DNA from: an uncultured Anaerolineales bacterium | GTDB lineage: Bacteria; Chloroflexota; Anaerolineae; UBA4142 | Assembly: GCA_903825565.1 (NCBI GenBank) | Contig: CAIKBD010000238.1 | Coordinates: 1-52,825, forward strand | Length of the DNA stretch: 52,825 bases | Direction of reading: 5' to 3' | Shown: positions 15,612-24,865 of the stretch, one piece after another | Numbering within the stretch: the first letter of the stretch is position 1 | Layout of the letters: each line of letters opens with the position of its first letter | Notes under the pieces: generated by a model | The model's database searches: none | The model's input: only the letters and a program-made list of their open reading frames with translations | Told to the model about the DNA's origin: nothing | Position numbers and translations under genes: made by a program

Positions 15612-16681
15612 TCCGCCTCGCCTATTTTATTTCCCCGCACGGATTTGGGCACGCGGCGCGCGCTGCCGCCGTGATGGCTGCCCTCCACGCGCACAACCCC
15701 GCGTTCCATTTTGAAATTTTTACGCGTGTGCCGCGCTGGTTCTTTGCCGAATCGGTGCGCGGCGCGTTCACGTACCACGCGTGGCTCACCGATGTTGGGC
15801 TGGTGCAAGACTCGGCGTTGCGCGAAAATATTCCGCAAACGCTCACCCAACTCGCCGAGTTTTTTCCGTTCGCCGCCGCGCCGGTCGCCGCGCTCGCCGC
15901 ACGCGTCGCGCGGTTAAAGTGTCGCGCCGTGTTGTGCGATATTGCGCCGCTAGGGATCGCCGTGGCGCGGCAAGCCGGCGTGCCATCGGTCTTGATCGAA
16001 AATTTCATGTGGGATTGGATTTACGGCGGCTATGCGCGCGCCGAGGCGCGCTTTCAACCGCACATTGCTTTTTTGCGCGGCGTGTTTCGTTCGGCGGATT
16101 GGCACATTCAAACGGAGCCGGTTTGCCGGCGCACGTGCGCCGATCTTGTCGTGCCACCGGTGGCGCGCGAGCCGCGCACGCCGGCAAAGACGATTCGCGC
16201 GGAACTCGGCATCCCGCGTGGCGCAAAAGTCGTGCTGATCACTATGGGCGGCATTCCGCAACAGCACGCGTTCCTCGAACAGTTGACGCAAGTTCCGCGC
16301 GTGCATTTCATTCTGCCGGGCAACGGCGCGCGCGAGGAAAAGCGCGACAATGTGATCGGGTTGCCGCACCGTTCGCGTTTCTATCACCCGGATTTGCTGA
16401 ATGCGAGCGACGCGGTGATCGGCAAAGCCGGCTACAGCACCGTCGCGGAGGCGTATCGCGCCGGCATTCCGTTTGGGTACATTGCGCGCGCCAAATTCCG
16501 CGAATCGAAGCCGCTCGGCGATTTTATCGAGACGGAGATGCGCGGACGGGAAATTTCGGCGCGGGCGTTTGAAACCGGCAAGTGGCTGGCGGCGTTGCCG
16601 GCGTTGCTCGAACTGCCGCGCGTCGCGCGCACCGTGCCGAATGGCGCGGCGCAGATCGCGCGCTGGTTCGTCGCGGGGTAA
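15608..16681 (+). CDS. GT-B-fold glycosyltransferase-like protein (MurG/arabinokinase-N-type)
   Basis: This 357-residue protein has a GT-B organisation. An N-terminal glycine-rich acceptor loop ISPHGFGHAARAAAVMAAL resembles MurG/MGT and the N-terminal domain of plant L-arabinokinase-like proteins. A C-terminal nucleotide-sugar domain has VVLITMGGIPQQ, then IGLPHRSRFYHPDLLNASDA and VIGKAGYSTVAEAYRAGIP. That last segment is the classic donor-binding GGxxT/E equivalent (GKAGYSTVAE). It has no TM helix. It is probably a UDP-sugar-dependent transferase, but donor and acceptor are unknown. It follows ywbE with an ATGA overlap and is closed by the hairpin at 16684. Confidence 0.83.
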   Translation: MIRLAYFISPHGFGHAARAAAVMAALHAHNPAFHFEIFTRVPRWFFAESVRGAFTYHAWLTDVGLVQDSALRENIPQTLTQLAEFFPFAAAPVAALAARVARLKCRAVLCDIAPLGIAVARQAGVPSVLIENFMWDWIYGGYARAEARFQPHIAFLRGVFRSADWHIQTEPVCRRTCADLVVPPVAREPRTPAKTIRAELGIPRGAKVVLITMGGIPQQHAFLEQLTQVPRVHFILPGNGAREEKRDNVIGLPHRSRFYHPDLLNASDAVIGKAGYSTVAEAYRAGIPFGYIARAKFRESKPLGDFIETEMRGREISARAFETGKWLAALPALLELPRVARTVPNGAAQIARWFVAG

Positions 16682-16683
16682 AA

Positions 16684-16714
16684 AAACTCCCAGGTTTGAT
16701 CAACCTGGGAGTTT
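16684..16714. terminator. Bidirectional terminator
   Basis: A perfect 13-bp stem (AAACTCCCAGGTT at 16684-16696 with 16702-16714) with loop TGATC separates convergent genes. The A-run before it becomes a U-run for minus-strand transcripts; plus-strand transcripts end in GCATTTTCGTT. Confidence 0.88.
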
Positions 16715-16723
16715 GCATTTTCG

Positions 16724-16927
16724 TTAAAACAGTTTTAGCCAATTTGTGTTGCCGACGATGCCGCACGAGAACAGCACGAATAAAATCAGCAACAGGATGC
16801 CGCACCCCAGCCCGGAACAGGTGCATCCTTTGCCAAAGCCAAAGGTATCTTGCAACCAGTCGAACAGGGTGTTCATCATGATCAGTTCAAACAAACCGGC
16901 GAGACAGCCCTGGCGTTCGTTTCGCAT
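16724..16927 (-). CDS. Small hydrophobic membrane protein, unknown
   Basis: This is a 67-residue protein from the ATG at 16927, which has GGGGG 5 nt upstream; a TTG at 16939 would add four residues. It has an amphipathic N-terminal half (LFELIMMNTLFDWLQDTFGF), a Cys/Gly hinge (GKGCTCSGLGCG) and one TM helix (ILLLILFVLFSCGIVG). No family is recognised. It lies 15 nt downstream of nuoN on the same strand, so it may be the last gene of the complex I operon and could be an accessory subunit or simply a small membrane protein. The five cysteines, four of them (C35, C37, C42, C55 counted from ATG 16927) near or in the helix, are notable. Confidence 0.6.
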   Translation of the reverse strand: MRNERQGCLAGLFELIMMNTLFDWLQDTFGFGKGCTCSGLGCGILLLILFVLFSCGIVGNTNWLKLF

Positions 16928-16942
16928 TGTTGCCCCCAATCG

Positions 16943-18412
16943 TTATTTGGCGACGCCAAACATGCCCATTGACCACGCGGCGAGGTTGAAGAACGGTTCG
17001 GGATACACCGCCATCACGAGCACCAGCGCGGCGGACACAACGAGCGAGAACGTGATCGGCGGCGCGAGGCGGATGGGCGCGGTGTCCTTGCCGGCTTCAA
17101 AGAACGCGGCGCGGACGACGCTGAAATAGTAGAAAACGGAAATGACACTGTTGATCACGCCGATGGCGGCGAGAACCAAAAAGCCCTCGCGCAATGCCGC
17201 GCCGAACACAAAGAACTTGCCGATGAAACCGGCGGTCGGCGGGATGCCGGCGAGCGAGAGGAAAAAGATCACGAACAGCGCGGCGATGAAGGGGGCGCGC
17301 TTGACCAAGCCCTTGTAATCGTCAATCTCGACAGCGCCGGTCGCGTTCTCGATGGCAATCACGCAAGTAAAGGCGCCCAGGTTCGTGAAGAGATAGGCGA
17401 ACAGATAGATCAGCACGCCGTTCAAACCGGAAAACGGCGACGCGCCGTTCAAGTTGACGCTGACTAAACCGATCAGGATGTAGCCGGCTTGCGCGATGGA
17501 CGAGTACGCCAACAGGCGTTTGACGTTCTTTTGGCGGAGCGCGACCAGGTTGCCGAGTGTCATCGTTAAAACGGAAATAACGGTGAGGAGCGCGATCCAT
17601 TCGTTTTTGAACGCCGGCAACGCTGTCAGCAAGACGCGCAAGAGCACGGCGAACCCGACGGCTTTGGGTCCCACCGAGAGGAACGCGGTGACAGGCGTGG
17701 GCGCGCCTTCGTAGGTGTCGGGTGCCCATTGGTGGAATGGCACGAGCGAGATTTTGAAACCCAGCCCGGCGATTACGAGCGCGGTGGAGACGAGTGCGAC
17801 GATGCGCGTGGGCACGTCGTTGCGTGCGGCGAACGTTGCCGTGATGTCGGCAAAGTTGAGCGAGCCGCTAATGCCGTAGAGCAAGGACAAGCCGTACAGC
17901 ATCAGTGCGCTGGTGATTGCGCCGTAGAGAAAATATTTGATCGCCGCTTCGTTCGATTTCTTGTCTTCGCGCAAGAACCCCGTGAGCAGGTACGACATAT
18001 AACTGAGAAATTCGATGGACAAGTAGATCATGAGCAGACTGGCGGAACTTGCCATCATCATCATCGCCAGTACGGCGAACGTGAACAGCGCGAGAAACTC
18101 GCCGCGATAAGGGGTGCGGTCGCGCAAATAGTCCAGCGAGACGAGCGTGACGAGGATGCCGGCGATTGCCGCCAGCAGTTTGAAAAAGATCGCGAACGTA
18201 TCCACGACGTACATCTGCGCGAACAGCGCCATGTTCCAGCCCCAGCCCAGCAACGCCGTCGCCAACGCGATGACAAAGCCGAGCACGGTGAGCCACGCTA
18301 ACGCCGCGCGGCTGCGTTCGCGCCAGATTAGATCCACCGCCAAGATCACCATGCCGAATACCGCCAGGGTGATCTCGGGCAGGATCAGGTAGAGTGTTGT
18401 AGCATCAGGCAT
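16943..18412 (-). CDS. nuoN: NADH-quinone oxidoreductase subunit N
   Basis: This 489-residue polytopic subunit is one of three antiporter-like proton pumps of complex I (inner membrane, proximal position). It is recognised by LTGFLREDKKSNEAAIKYFL, then KISLVPFHQWAPDTYEGAPT, AYSSIAQAGYILIGL and LSLAGIPPTAGFIGKFFVF. All are standard NuoN motifs with the discontinuous-helix lysine and proline. ATG 18412 was chosen over an upstream start at 18442 because homology begins there and GGGG precedes it. It lies last in the nuo block, 84 nt after nuoM, and the gap contains a small hairpin (GGGCAA-GCGG-TTGCCC). Confidence 0.96.
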   Translation of the reverse strand: MPDATTLYLILPEITLAVFGMVILAVDLIWRERSRAALAWLTVLGFVIALATALLGWGWNMALFAQMYVVDTFAIFFKLLAAIAGILVTLVSLDYLRDRTPYRGEFLALFTFAVLAMMMMASSASLLMIYLSIEFLSYMSYLLTGFLREDKKSNEAAIKYFLYGAITSALMLYGLSLLYGISGSLNFADITATFAARNDVPTRIVALVSTALVIAGLGFKISLVPFHQWAPDTYEGAPTPVTAFLSVGPKAVGFAVLLRVLLTALPAFKNEWIALLTVISVLTMTLGNLVALRQKNVKRLLAYSSIAQAGYILIGLVSVNLNGASPFSGLNGVLIYLFAYLFTNLGAFTCVIAIENATGAVEIDDYKGLVKRAPFIAALFVIFFLSLAGIPPTAGFIGKFFVFGAALREGFLVLAAIGVINSVISVFYYFSVVRAAFFEAGKDTAPIRLAPPITFSLVVSAALVLVMAVYPEPFFNLAAWSMGMFGVAK

Positions 18413-18496
18413 AACAACCCCATAAGACAAGTCAACTAGCAATCAGGGTTCCGTCGCTCAAGGATCGGGCAACCGCTTGCCCAATCCACGGTGCGG

Positions 18497-20053
18497 CTAG
18501 AATTTGATTGCGCTGAGAATCGCAGTCGAGAGCGTATTGATTGTGTTGAGGATCACTGAAGGATAGACGCCGATCAACACCATCAAGAAAATCAGCGGCG
18601 CGACGGTGATCGCTTCAAAGCGCACCAAGTCGTTCAAGTGGATGCCGTGCGATTCCTTTTCCTTCCACTTGGCGTCGTCGAACGCGCCGAGCAAAACTTT
18701 TTGGATCACTTTCCACAACAGCATCGCGGCGCCAAACACAATGCCCAGGACGGAAATGGTGGAGAGCACGCTCATCGTGGCGAACGCGCCGCGGAACACC
18801 ATAAACTCGCTGATGAACCCTGCCAAGCCGGGCAAACCGAGCGAGGCAAACGTGGCGGTCAACAGAATCGCGCCGTACACCGGAATTTTCGCGCCCAAGC
18901 CGCCGAACTCTGCCAGTGCGCGCGTGTGGGCGCGTTCGTACAACATGCCGACGATAAAGAACAGCGCGCCGGTGATGACGCCGTGATTGAACATTTGCAA
19001 AATCGCGCCGTTCAGCGCAATCGCGCGGTCATCCACCTTCGCCGCGCCGACGGCGACTGCCGCTGCGATCCCCAGGATCACATAGCCCATGTGGTTCACG
19101 GAGGAGTACGCGATCAGCCGCTTGAAATCGGTTTGCGCCATTGCGGCGAGCGCGCCGTACACAATCGAGATCGCCGCGAGGATGCCGATGATCGTGGCGT
19201 TCGCTTGGAACGCTTGCGGAAAGATCGGGACGAGCACGCGCACGATCCCATACGTGCCTAGTTTTAGCAGGATGCCGGCAAGAATGACCGAGCCGGCAGT
19301 GGGCGCGGCGGTGTGCGCGTCGGGCAACCACGTGTGGAACGGGAAGAGCGGGACCTTGATGGCGAACGCGATAAAGATCGCCCAGAACGCCAGCGTTTGA
19401 AAAGTCCAGTCGTTCGCAAACGGTTTCTTCGCCGCCAGCTCGATAAAGTCAAACGTGCCGAGCGTGGTCGCGCTACTCGTGTTGATGTACATTGCGATGA
19501 TCGCCAAGAGCATGAACACGGAGCCGGCGAGCGTGTAGAGAAAGAACTTGATGGACGAGTACAGTGGGCGGTCTTCCTTGTGGCCCCAGATCGCGATCAA
19601 GAAGTACATCGGCACCAAGCCCAATTCCCAGAACACATAGAACAGGAAGAAATCGAGCGAGACGAACACGCCGAGCATCCCGACTTCGAGCAACAGGAAC
19701 ATGAAGAAAAATTCGCGGATGCGTTCGTGAATCGTGAACGACGAATAGTACAGCGACAAGACGGTGAGCAGGGTGGTGAGCCAGACGAGCGGCATACTCA
19801 AGCCGTCCACGCCGAGGTGATACCGCACGTTGATCGCGCTGATCCACATCGCGGTTTCTTCAAACTGCATTTTGGAAACCGCCGGGTTGTACAACCCGAA
19901 CCATAAGAACGAGGCGACCGCCAGCGGAACCAAACTCCAAATGATCGCGAACCATTTGATCTGCGAGTCCGCCTGTGCGCTCTTGGGAATCAAGAGGACG
20001 ATCACTGCGCCGATTAACGGCAATGCAACCAGCAGAGAAAGCCAAGGTACCAT
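18497..20053 (-). CDS. nuoM: NADH-quinone oxidoreductase subunit M
   Basis: This 518-residue subunit is an antiporter-like proton pump of complex I. Diagnostic stretches are LGVDGLSMPLVWLTTLLTVL, the discontinuous-helix region KVPLFPFHTWLPDAHTAAPT, GSVILAGILLKLGTYGIVRV and KRLIAYSSVNHMGYVILGI. The conserved TM5 glutamate is present in MFLLLEVGMLGVFVSLD. The length is normal for the family. GGAGGACACTTCG precedes the ATG on the minus strand. It follows nuoL by 21 nt. Confidence 0.97.
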   Translation of the reverse strand: MVPWLSLLVALPLIGAVIVLLIPKSAQADSQIKWFAIIWSLVPLAVASFLWFGLYNPAVSKMQFEETAMWISAINVRYHLGVDGLSMPLVWLTTLLTVLSLYYSSFTIHERIREFFFMFLLLEVGMLGVFVSLDFFLFYVFWELGLVPMYFLIAIWGHKEDRPLYSSIKFFLYTLAGSVFMLLAIIAMYINTSSATTLGTFDFIELAAKKPFANDWTFQTLAFWAIFIAFAIKVPLFPFHTWLPDAHTAAPTAGSVILAGILLKLGTYGIVRVLVPIFPQAFQANATIIGILAAISIVYGALAAMAQTDFKRLIAYSSVNHMGYVILGIAAAVAVGAAKVDDRAIALNGAILQMFNHGVITGALFFIVGMLYERAHTRALAEFGGLGAKIPVYGAILLTATFASLGLPGLAGFISEFMVFRGAFATMSVLSTISVLGIVFGAAMLLWKVIQKVLLGAFDDAKWKEKESHGIHLNDLVRFEAITVAPLIFLMVLIGVYPSVILNTINTLSTAILSAIKF

Positions 20054-20074
20054 CGAAGTGTCCTCCGGGAAATC

Positions 20075-22258
20075 CTATCGAATCAGGAAAAATACGAGCA
20101 CGCAAATTGTCGCGCCGGTCACAGCCAGCAAAAGATAATTTTGCACGCGCCCGGTTTGAATCAGTTTGAGTCCGTCGCCGATCTCTTCAGTGACGACGCC
20201 AACCAGGTTGACCGCGCCATCCACGAACGTCTTGTCAATCCAACCGCTCACCGTCGCGAGCGCGCGCCCTAGCGCGGCGACCAGGTTGACCATGCCATCC
20301 ACAATTGCCTTGTCGAACGCGTAGCAGACTTCGGAGAGCCAGCCGACGAACATCAGCAACAACCCAGGTTGCACGCGTACCGAATCGGCTTTGCCGGTTT
20401 TGCCGGCGGGACCGGCTTTTTGCGCGATCACAACGCCGTACAATTCGTCCATAAAGTACTTGTTGCGGAGCAATGTCCACACGGGACCCAACACCATCAG
20501 GGGATCGCGTTGCCCGTGTTTGAGCGGGCGTAAGCCGTAGAGCAAGTACCCCAGCGCGATGCCGGTGAGCGCGATGCCGACGGACATGCCCGCGACCAGC
20601 GGGTTGAAGGGTGTGTGCTCCATGTGGGCTTTGATGCCCAGCACGTACTCGCCGACGAATTTGCCGAAAAAGTCGATGCCGAGTGGCGTCGCGTTGATGA
20701 ACCCAATCGTCGCGGCGAAGAACGCGAGCACGGCGAGCGGCGCCCACATCACGACCGGCGATTCGTGCGCGTGTTCGAACGCGTGGTGATCGCGTCCCTC
20801 GCCGAAGAAGGTGAGGAAGATTTGGCGCGTCATATAAAACGCGGTGCAGAACGCGGCGATGGCAAGCATCACGAATACGGCGGAGGCAACGGGATCGGGA
20901 TGTTCGCCGAATCCCAGTTCGAACGCGTGCCCCAAAATTTCGTCCTTGCTCCAGAACCCGGCGAACGGCGGAATCCCGGCGAGCGCAATCGCGCCGACGA
21001 TAAAGACGGTCGCCGTGATCGGCATCTTTTTCCGCAAGCCGCCCATGTTCATCATGTCGTTCGTGCCGACGCCGTGAATGACTGCGCCCGCGCTCAAGAA
21101 CAGCAACGCTTTGAAGAACGCGTGCGTGATCAGGTGGAATGTGCCGGCGGTGTAGGCTTCGATGCCGAGTGCGGCAACCATAAAGCCGAGTTGCGAGATG
21201 GTCGAGTACGCCAGGACGCGCTTGATGTCATCTTGCGCGATGCCAATCGTCGCCGCAAAGAGTGCGGTGAACGCGCCGACGAGTGCGACGACTTGCATCA
21301 CGGGGCCGTGTGTTTCGGCGGCGGTGAGGAATAAGGGGAACATGCGCGCGATCAGGTACACGCCTGCAGAGACCATCGTCGCTGCGTGAATCAACGCGCT
21401 GACCGGCGTGGGCCCTTCCATCGCGTCCGGCAACCAGATGTGCAGGGGGAATTGCGCGGACTTGCCAATCGTGCCCGCCAAAATCAGCAGGGCGATGACC
21501 GTGACCCAGGGCACGCCGGGCAGCATTTCGGTTTTGGCGAGGTGGTGCAAAGTTTCCTCGGTGAAAATAACGGGAAAGGTGAGATCGTGCGCGTGGATGT
21601 AGAGGAAAATGATCCCGATGAAGAAAACCGAATCGCCGACGCGGGTGGTGAGGAACGCTTTGATCGCGGCGAACTTGGCGCGCACGGTTTGTGCGTCGTC
21701 AATGTGATGTTCGCCCGGCGCGCGCACCGACCAAAAGCCGATCAGCAGGTACGAGCACAAGCCCATAATTTCCCAGAACAGGAAGAGTTCGATCAGGTTC
21801 GAGGAAATGACCAAGCCCAACATGCCGCCGGCGAACAGCGAGATGTAAGCGAAAAAGCGCGCATAGCGCGGGTCGTCCGTGACGTGATGCTGTCCCTGTG
21901 CGTCGGTGTGGCTGTGTTGCATGTAGCCGATGCTGTAGATGAAAATCATCAAGCAGATTGTCGTCACCATGAAGAGCGTGATCGCGGCAAGCGGGTCAAT
22001 CATCCAGCCGACAAAAAAAGTTTCCTTGCCGGTGGGCAAAGTAAAAAAGCCCGGGAGGGAAAAAGATTCGGGATGCTTGGCGAGTTCACCGCCGCGCCCG
22101 ATTGCCTCAAAGAGCACGCCGTACGAAAAGACGCCCGCGAGCAAAATGCCGCCGACGGCGGTCAGCGCACTCACGCGATTGTTGCGATTGAGAAAGAACA
22201 CAATCAGCACAAACGCGAGGAGGGGGAAAATTGGAATGAGAAATGCAAGGTTAAACAT
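20075..22258 (-). CDS. nuoL: NADH-quinone oxidoreductase subunit L
   Basis: This 727-residue subunit is the distal antiporter-like pump carrying the long lateral helix. Motifs are LFLFWEIMGLCSYLLIGFWS, GKSAQFPLHIWLPDAMEGPT, PVSALIHAATMVSAGVYLIA and KRVLAYSTISQLGFMVAALG. It is longer than many NuoL (about 600-650) because of an extended C-terminal part with DKTFVDGAVNLVGVVTEE-like segments before the final TM helix. The ATG at 22258 has GGGGTG upstream; GTG 22264 is an alternative. Upstream is an inverted 7-nt repeat array. Confidence 0.96.
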   Translation of the reverse strand: MFNLAFLIPIFPLLAFVLIVFFLNRNNRVSALTAVGGILLAGVFSYGVLFEAIGRGGELAKHPESFSLPGFFTLPTGKETFFVGWMIDPLAAITLFMVTTICLMIFIYSIGYMQHSHTDAQGQHHVTDDPRYARFFAYISLFAGGMLGLVISSNLIELFLFWEIMGLCSYLLIGFWSVRAPGEHHIDDAQTVRAKFAAIKAFLTTRVGDSVFFIGIIFLYIHAHDLTFPVIFTEETLHHLAKTEMLPGVPWVTVIALLILAGTIGKSAQFPLHIWLPDAMEGPTPVSALIHAATMVSAGVYLIARMFPLFLTAAETHGPVMQVVALVGAFTALFAATIGIAQDDIKRVLAYSTISQLGFMVAALGIEAYTAGTFHLITHAFFKALLFLSAGAVIHGVGTNDMMNMGGLRKKMPITATVFIVGAIALAGIPPFAGFWSKDEILGHAFELGFGEHPDPVASAVFVMLAIAAFCTAFYMTRQIFLTFFGEGRDHHAFEHAHESPVVMWAPLAVLAFFAATIGFINATPLGIDFFGKFVGEYVLGIKAHMEHTPFNPLVAGMSVGIALTGIALGYLLYGLRPLKHGQRDPLMVLGPVWTLLRNKYFMDELYGVVIAQKAGPAGKTGKADSVRVQPGLLLMFVGWLSEVCYAFDKAIVDGMVNLVAALGRALATVSGWIDKTFVDGAVNLVGVVTEEIGDGLKLIQTGRVQNYLLLAVTGATICVLVFFLIR

Positions 22259-22264
22259 TAGCAC

Positions 22265-22350
22265 CCCAAAAGAGGTTTCAGGTTAAGTTTCAGATTCGAG
22301 TTTCTGGGTTTTCAACTTGCAACCTGGAACTCGGCAACCTGAAATTTGCG
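22265..22350. repeat. Inverted degenerate 7-nt repeats between nuoK and nuoL
   Basis: TTTCAGGTT (22276-22284) and AACCTGAAA (22336-22344) are perfect inverted copies. Between them runs a degenerate roughly 7-nt pattern (GGTTAAG, TTTCAGA, TTCGAGT, TTCTGGG, then the complement-like CTTGCAA, CCTGGAA). It forms a long hairpin immediately upstream of the nuoL start. Confidence 0.72.
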
Positions 22351-22671
22351 TCACCATTTCATCAAATCAACGTCTTCGACATTGACTGTATCGCGCGAGC
22401 GATAGATGGCGATGACGAGCGCTAGCCCAATCGCGGCTTCGGCAGCGGCGAGCGTGACGACAAAGAGCGCGAACACTTGACCCGCCAAGTCCATCGTGGG
22501 AGAGGCGGGTTTGATGTAGCGCCAGAACGCGACCAGGTTGAGGTTGACCGCGTTTAGCATCAGTTCGATGCCGATCAAGATCGCAATGGCATTGCGGCGC
22601 GCAAGCGCCCCGTACAAGCCGACGCAAAACAGCGCGGCGGCGATCACCAAGTAAAACGGCAGAGGAATCAT
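22351..22671 (-). CDS. nuoK: NADH-quinone oxidoreductase subunit K
   Basis: This 106-residue, three-TM subunit has both conserved membrane glutamates. One is in [19 protein letters not shown] and the other in [20 protein letters not shown]. These lie on the proton path next to NuoJ and NuoN. The length matches the family. It lies 20 nt after nuoJ in the operon, with GGAG upstream. Confidence 0.97.
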   Translation of the reverse strand: MIPLPFYLVIAAALFCVGLYGALARRNAIAILIGIELMLNAVNLNLVAFWRYIKPASPTMDLAGQVFALFVVTLAAAEAAIGLALVIAIYRSRDTVNVEDVDLMKW

Positions 22672-22691
22672 AGCAACTCCAGTGAACAGTT

Positions 22692-23192
22692 CTATTCCCG
22701 CGCGATCACAATCGCGCCGACGAGCGCGGCGAGCAGGAGCAGCGACACGGCTTCAAACGGCAACAGGTACGTCGTCATCAATTGCTCGCCCAGCTTCGGA
22801 ATGAGGTCGCCCGCAATTTTCGTTTCGGCGACTTTCCAGTTCGTGCCGGTCGCCACGAGCAGGAGCGCGCTGAACAGCACGAGCGCGACGACGAGCGCGG
22901 CGATCCATTGCGAATTTTGCGCGGAGAGATCGCGGCGCATCAGCCCGCGCGTGAGCATCACCGCGAACAACACCAGGATCGAGATCGCGCCGACGTAGAC
23001 GAGGATTTGCACGACGGCGATGAACTCGGCTTCGAGCACAAAATACAAACCGGCGACGCCCACAAACGACAGGATCAAGCCCAACGCGGCGCGAATCAGA
23101 TTGCGCGCGCTCACGGCGATCAACCCGCCACAGATGGCGACCGCCGCCATAATCAAAAAGCCAACATAGGTCAAGACAAGCGGAGTGGACAT
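22692..23192 (-). CDS. nuoJ: NADH-quinone oxidoreductase subunit J
   Basis: This 166-residue, five-TM subunit has the family core [20 protein letters not shown], then [26 protein letters not shown]. The latter includes the pi-bulge TM3 region. It sits in the membrane arm next to NuoK and NuoA. AAGGAATAATA precedes the ATG. The space upstream, towards nuoH, holds an 8-nt repeat array instead of nuoI, which usually lies here. Confidence 0.96.
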   Translation of the reverse strand: MSTPLVLTYVGFLIMAAVAICGGLIAVSARNLIRAALGLILSFVGVAGLYFVLEAEFIAVVQILVYVGAISILVLFAVMLTRGLMRRDLSAQNSQWIAALVVALVLFSALLLVATGTNWKVAETKIAGDLIPKLGEQLMTTYLLPFEAVSLLLLAALVGAIVIARE

Positions 23193-23204
23193 TATTATTC
23201 CTTC

Positions 23205-23243
23205 GGTAATTGGTCAGTTGGTCAACCGGTCAATTGACCGATC
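23205..23243. repeat. Octanucleotide array between nuoH and nuoJ
   Basis: GGTAATT, GGTCAGTT, GGTCAACC, GGTCAATT and GACCGATC are in 8-nt register. The repeats are partly self-complementary (GGTCAATTGACC) and lie upstream of the nuoJ start at the point where nuoI would be expected. Confidence 0.82.
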
Positions 23244-23252
23244 AGCCAAGCG

Positions 23253-24344
23253 CTAAAACCCAATCGTCTTGAAAATGGGCAACCCCAGCCCAGCCAGCAC
23301 GATGTTGACGAGCGCAATCGGCACGAGCACTTTCCAGGCAAGGTTCATCAATTGGTCCACGCGGAAGCGGGGCCACGTCATGCGAATCCACATGCCGAGC
23401 AAAATCAGCCCATAGACTTTGAGGATGAACCAAACATAGGGCGGCAGGATCGGGCCATTCCATCCGCCGAGGAACAAGGTTGCTGCAATCGTGCACACGA
23501 TGAAAAAGTTGAAATACTCGGCGAGGTAGAACAAGCCCCACTTCATGCCGCTGTACTCAGTCATGTACCCGGCAACGATTTCCGATTCGCCTTCGGGCAA
23601 GTCGAACGGCGTGCGCCCCACTTCGGCGAGCGCGCTGAGGTAATAGACGACGAACGCGATCGGACCGACGGGCACGGCGAAGATGAACCATTGCAAGCCG
23701 AACCAACCGCTTTGCGCTTCGTTGATCTTGACGAGCGACATCGAGCCGACCATCAATACAATCGGTACCATCGTCAGCACTTGGGGAATCTCGTAACTGA
23801 CCATCTGCGCGACGGCGCGCATCCCGCCGAGCAACGAGTATTTGTTGTTCGAGCCGTACCCGCCGATGAACACGCCAATCGTGCCAATCGAAGCGACGGC
23901 GACGATCCAGAGTACGCCGATGTTAATGTCTACGGGTTGCATCCCCTTGCCCCAGGGAATCACGGCGAACGCCAACACGGCGGGCATCATCGCGACCATC
24001 GGCGCGAGCGTGTGCACGAATTTGTCGGCGTTTGCCGGTACGATGTCTTCCTTGATAAACATCTTGATCGTGTCGGCGACGGGTTGGAGCAAGCCCCAAG
24101 GACCCACGCGGTTGGGGCCTACGCGATCTTGCAACCGCGCGGCGTTCTTGCGTTCGAGCCAAATCAAGATCAGCACCATCAACACCATCCACAGTAAAAT
24201 GACGGTGATGACGAGCAACACCATGATCGCCGAGACGAGCGCGGCTTCGGCATCTTTGGCAAGCCCCAAGCCGCCGAGCAAACCGTGCAACAGATCGGCA
24301 ACCCACACGTACAGACTAACGAAAAGATTGTTGAGAATGTCCAT
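23253..24344 (-). CDS. nuoH: NADH-quinone oxidoreductase subunit H
   Basis: This 363-residue subunit forms much of the quinone-access channel at the junction of the two arms. Diagnostic motifs are ERKNAARLQDRVGPNRVGPW (family ERR...GPN), LADTIKMF-like VADTIKMFIKEDIVP, and GRTPFDLPEGESEIVAGYMT. The final one continues into TEYSGMKWGLFYLAEY. ATG 24344 is the family start; the longer frame from 24398 would translate the upstream 8-nt repeat array. In standard operons nuoH is preceded by nuoG and followed by nuoI, both missing here. Confidence 0.97.
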   Translation of the reverse strand: MDILNNLFVSLYVWVADLLHGLLGGLGLAKDAEAALVSAIMVLLVITVILLWMVLMVLILIWLERKNAARLQDRVGPNRVGPWGLLQPVADTIKMFIKEDIVPANADKFVHTLAPMVAMMPAVLAFAVIPWGKGMQPVDINIGVLWIVAVASIGTIGVFIGGYGSNNKYSLLGGMRAVAQMVSYEIPQVLTMVPIVLMVGSMSLVKINEAQSGWFGLQWFIFAVPVGPIAFVVYYLSALAEVGRTPFDLPEGESEIVAGYMTEYSGMKWGLFYLAEYFNFFIVCTIAATLFLGGWNGPILPPYVWFILKVYGLILLGMWIRMTWPRFRVDQLMNLAWKVLVPIALVNIVLAGLGLPIFKTIGF

Positions 24345-24358
24345 CGCATTATCCCAAA

Positions 24359-24390
24359 ATAGTCGGATAGTCGAACGGTCGAATAGTCGG
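24359..24390. repeat. Octanucleotide array between nuoA and nuoH
   Basis: Four units in exact 8-nt register, ATAGTCGG, ATAGTCGA, ACGGTCGA and ATAGTCGG, are followed at 24409-24419 by an inverted copy (ATTCGACTATT). The array lies immediately upstream of nuoH, where nuoB, C and D would normally be. Confidence 0.88.
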
Positions 24391-24443
24391 TTGGGCATCC
24401 TGCCGGACGATTCGACTATTGGACGACAAGACGAGGCGACGCG

Positions 24444-24818
24444 TTACGCCCATTCGAGCAAGCCCTTGCGCCAGGCATACGCGAGGGCGAGGATGAGGAT
24501 TCCCAGAAAGAGCACCATTTCGACGAGGGCATACAAACCGAGTGCGTTGTACGCCACCGCCCAGGGGTACAGAAACACCGCCTCGATGTCAAAGACGACG
24601 AAGATGATCGCATAGAGAAAATACTGGACGCGAAACTGCACCCATACTTGTTGCGCTTCTTCGGGGAAATCTTCAAATTCGAGTCCGCACTCGTACGTGG
24701 TGGTTTTGGATTTGTTCGGTTTTTTGGGTCGGATGATCCACGAAAACACGAGAGGGATCGCGGGGAAGAGCACAGCCATAAAGGCAAAGAGGGCAACTAC
24801 ACCATAGCGATCAAGCAC
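24444..24818 (-). CDS. nuoA: NADH-quinone oxidoreductase subunit A
   Basis: This 124-residue, three-TM subunit has the NuoA signature TTTYECGLEFEDFPEEAQQV, then VQYFLYAIIFVVFDIEAVFL. The conserved cysteine of the TM1-2 loop and the membrane Asp/Glu pair are present. It starts at GTG 24818, with AAGGAG 8 nt upstream. It is the first gene of the block and is driven by the promoter at 24866-24894. After its stop the next gene is nuoH, without nuoBCD. Confidence 0.97.
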   Translation of the reverse strand: MLDRYGVVALFAFMAVLFPAIPLVFSWIIRPKKPNKSKTTTYECGLEFEDFPEEAQQVWVQFRVQYFLYAIIFVVFDIEAVFLYPWAVAYNALGLYALVEMVLFLGILILALAYAWRKGLLEWA

Positions 24819-24865
24819 GATTGCTACTCCTTCGTAGAAATAATAAGAGCTTGATTTACGAAATC

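Noticed and set aside
21386-22261. 291-codon frame on plus strand opposite nuoL
   Set aside because: nuoL is unambiguous; the antisense translation is rich in charged residues without any domain, as expected from GC-rich third positions.
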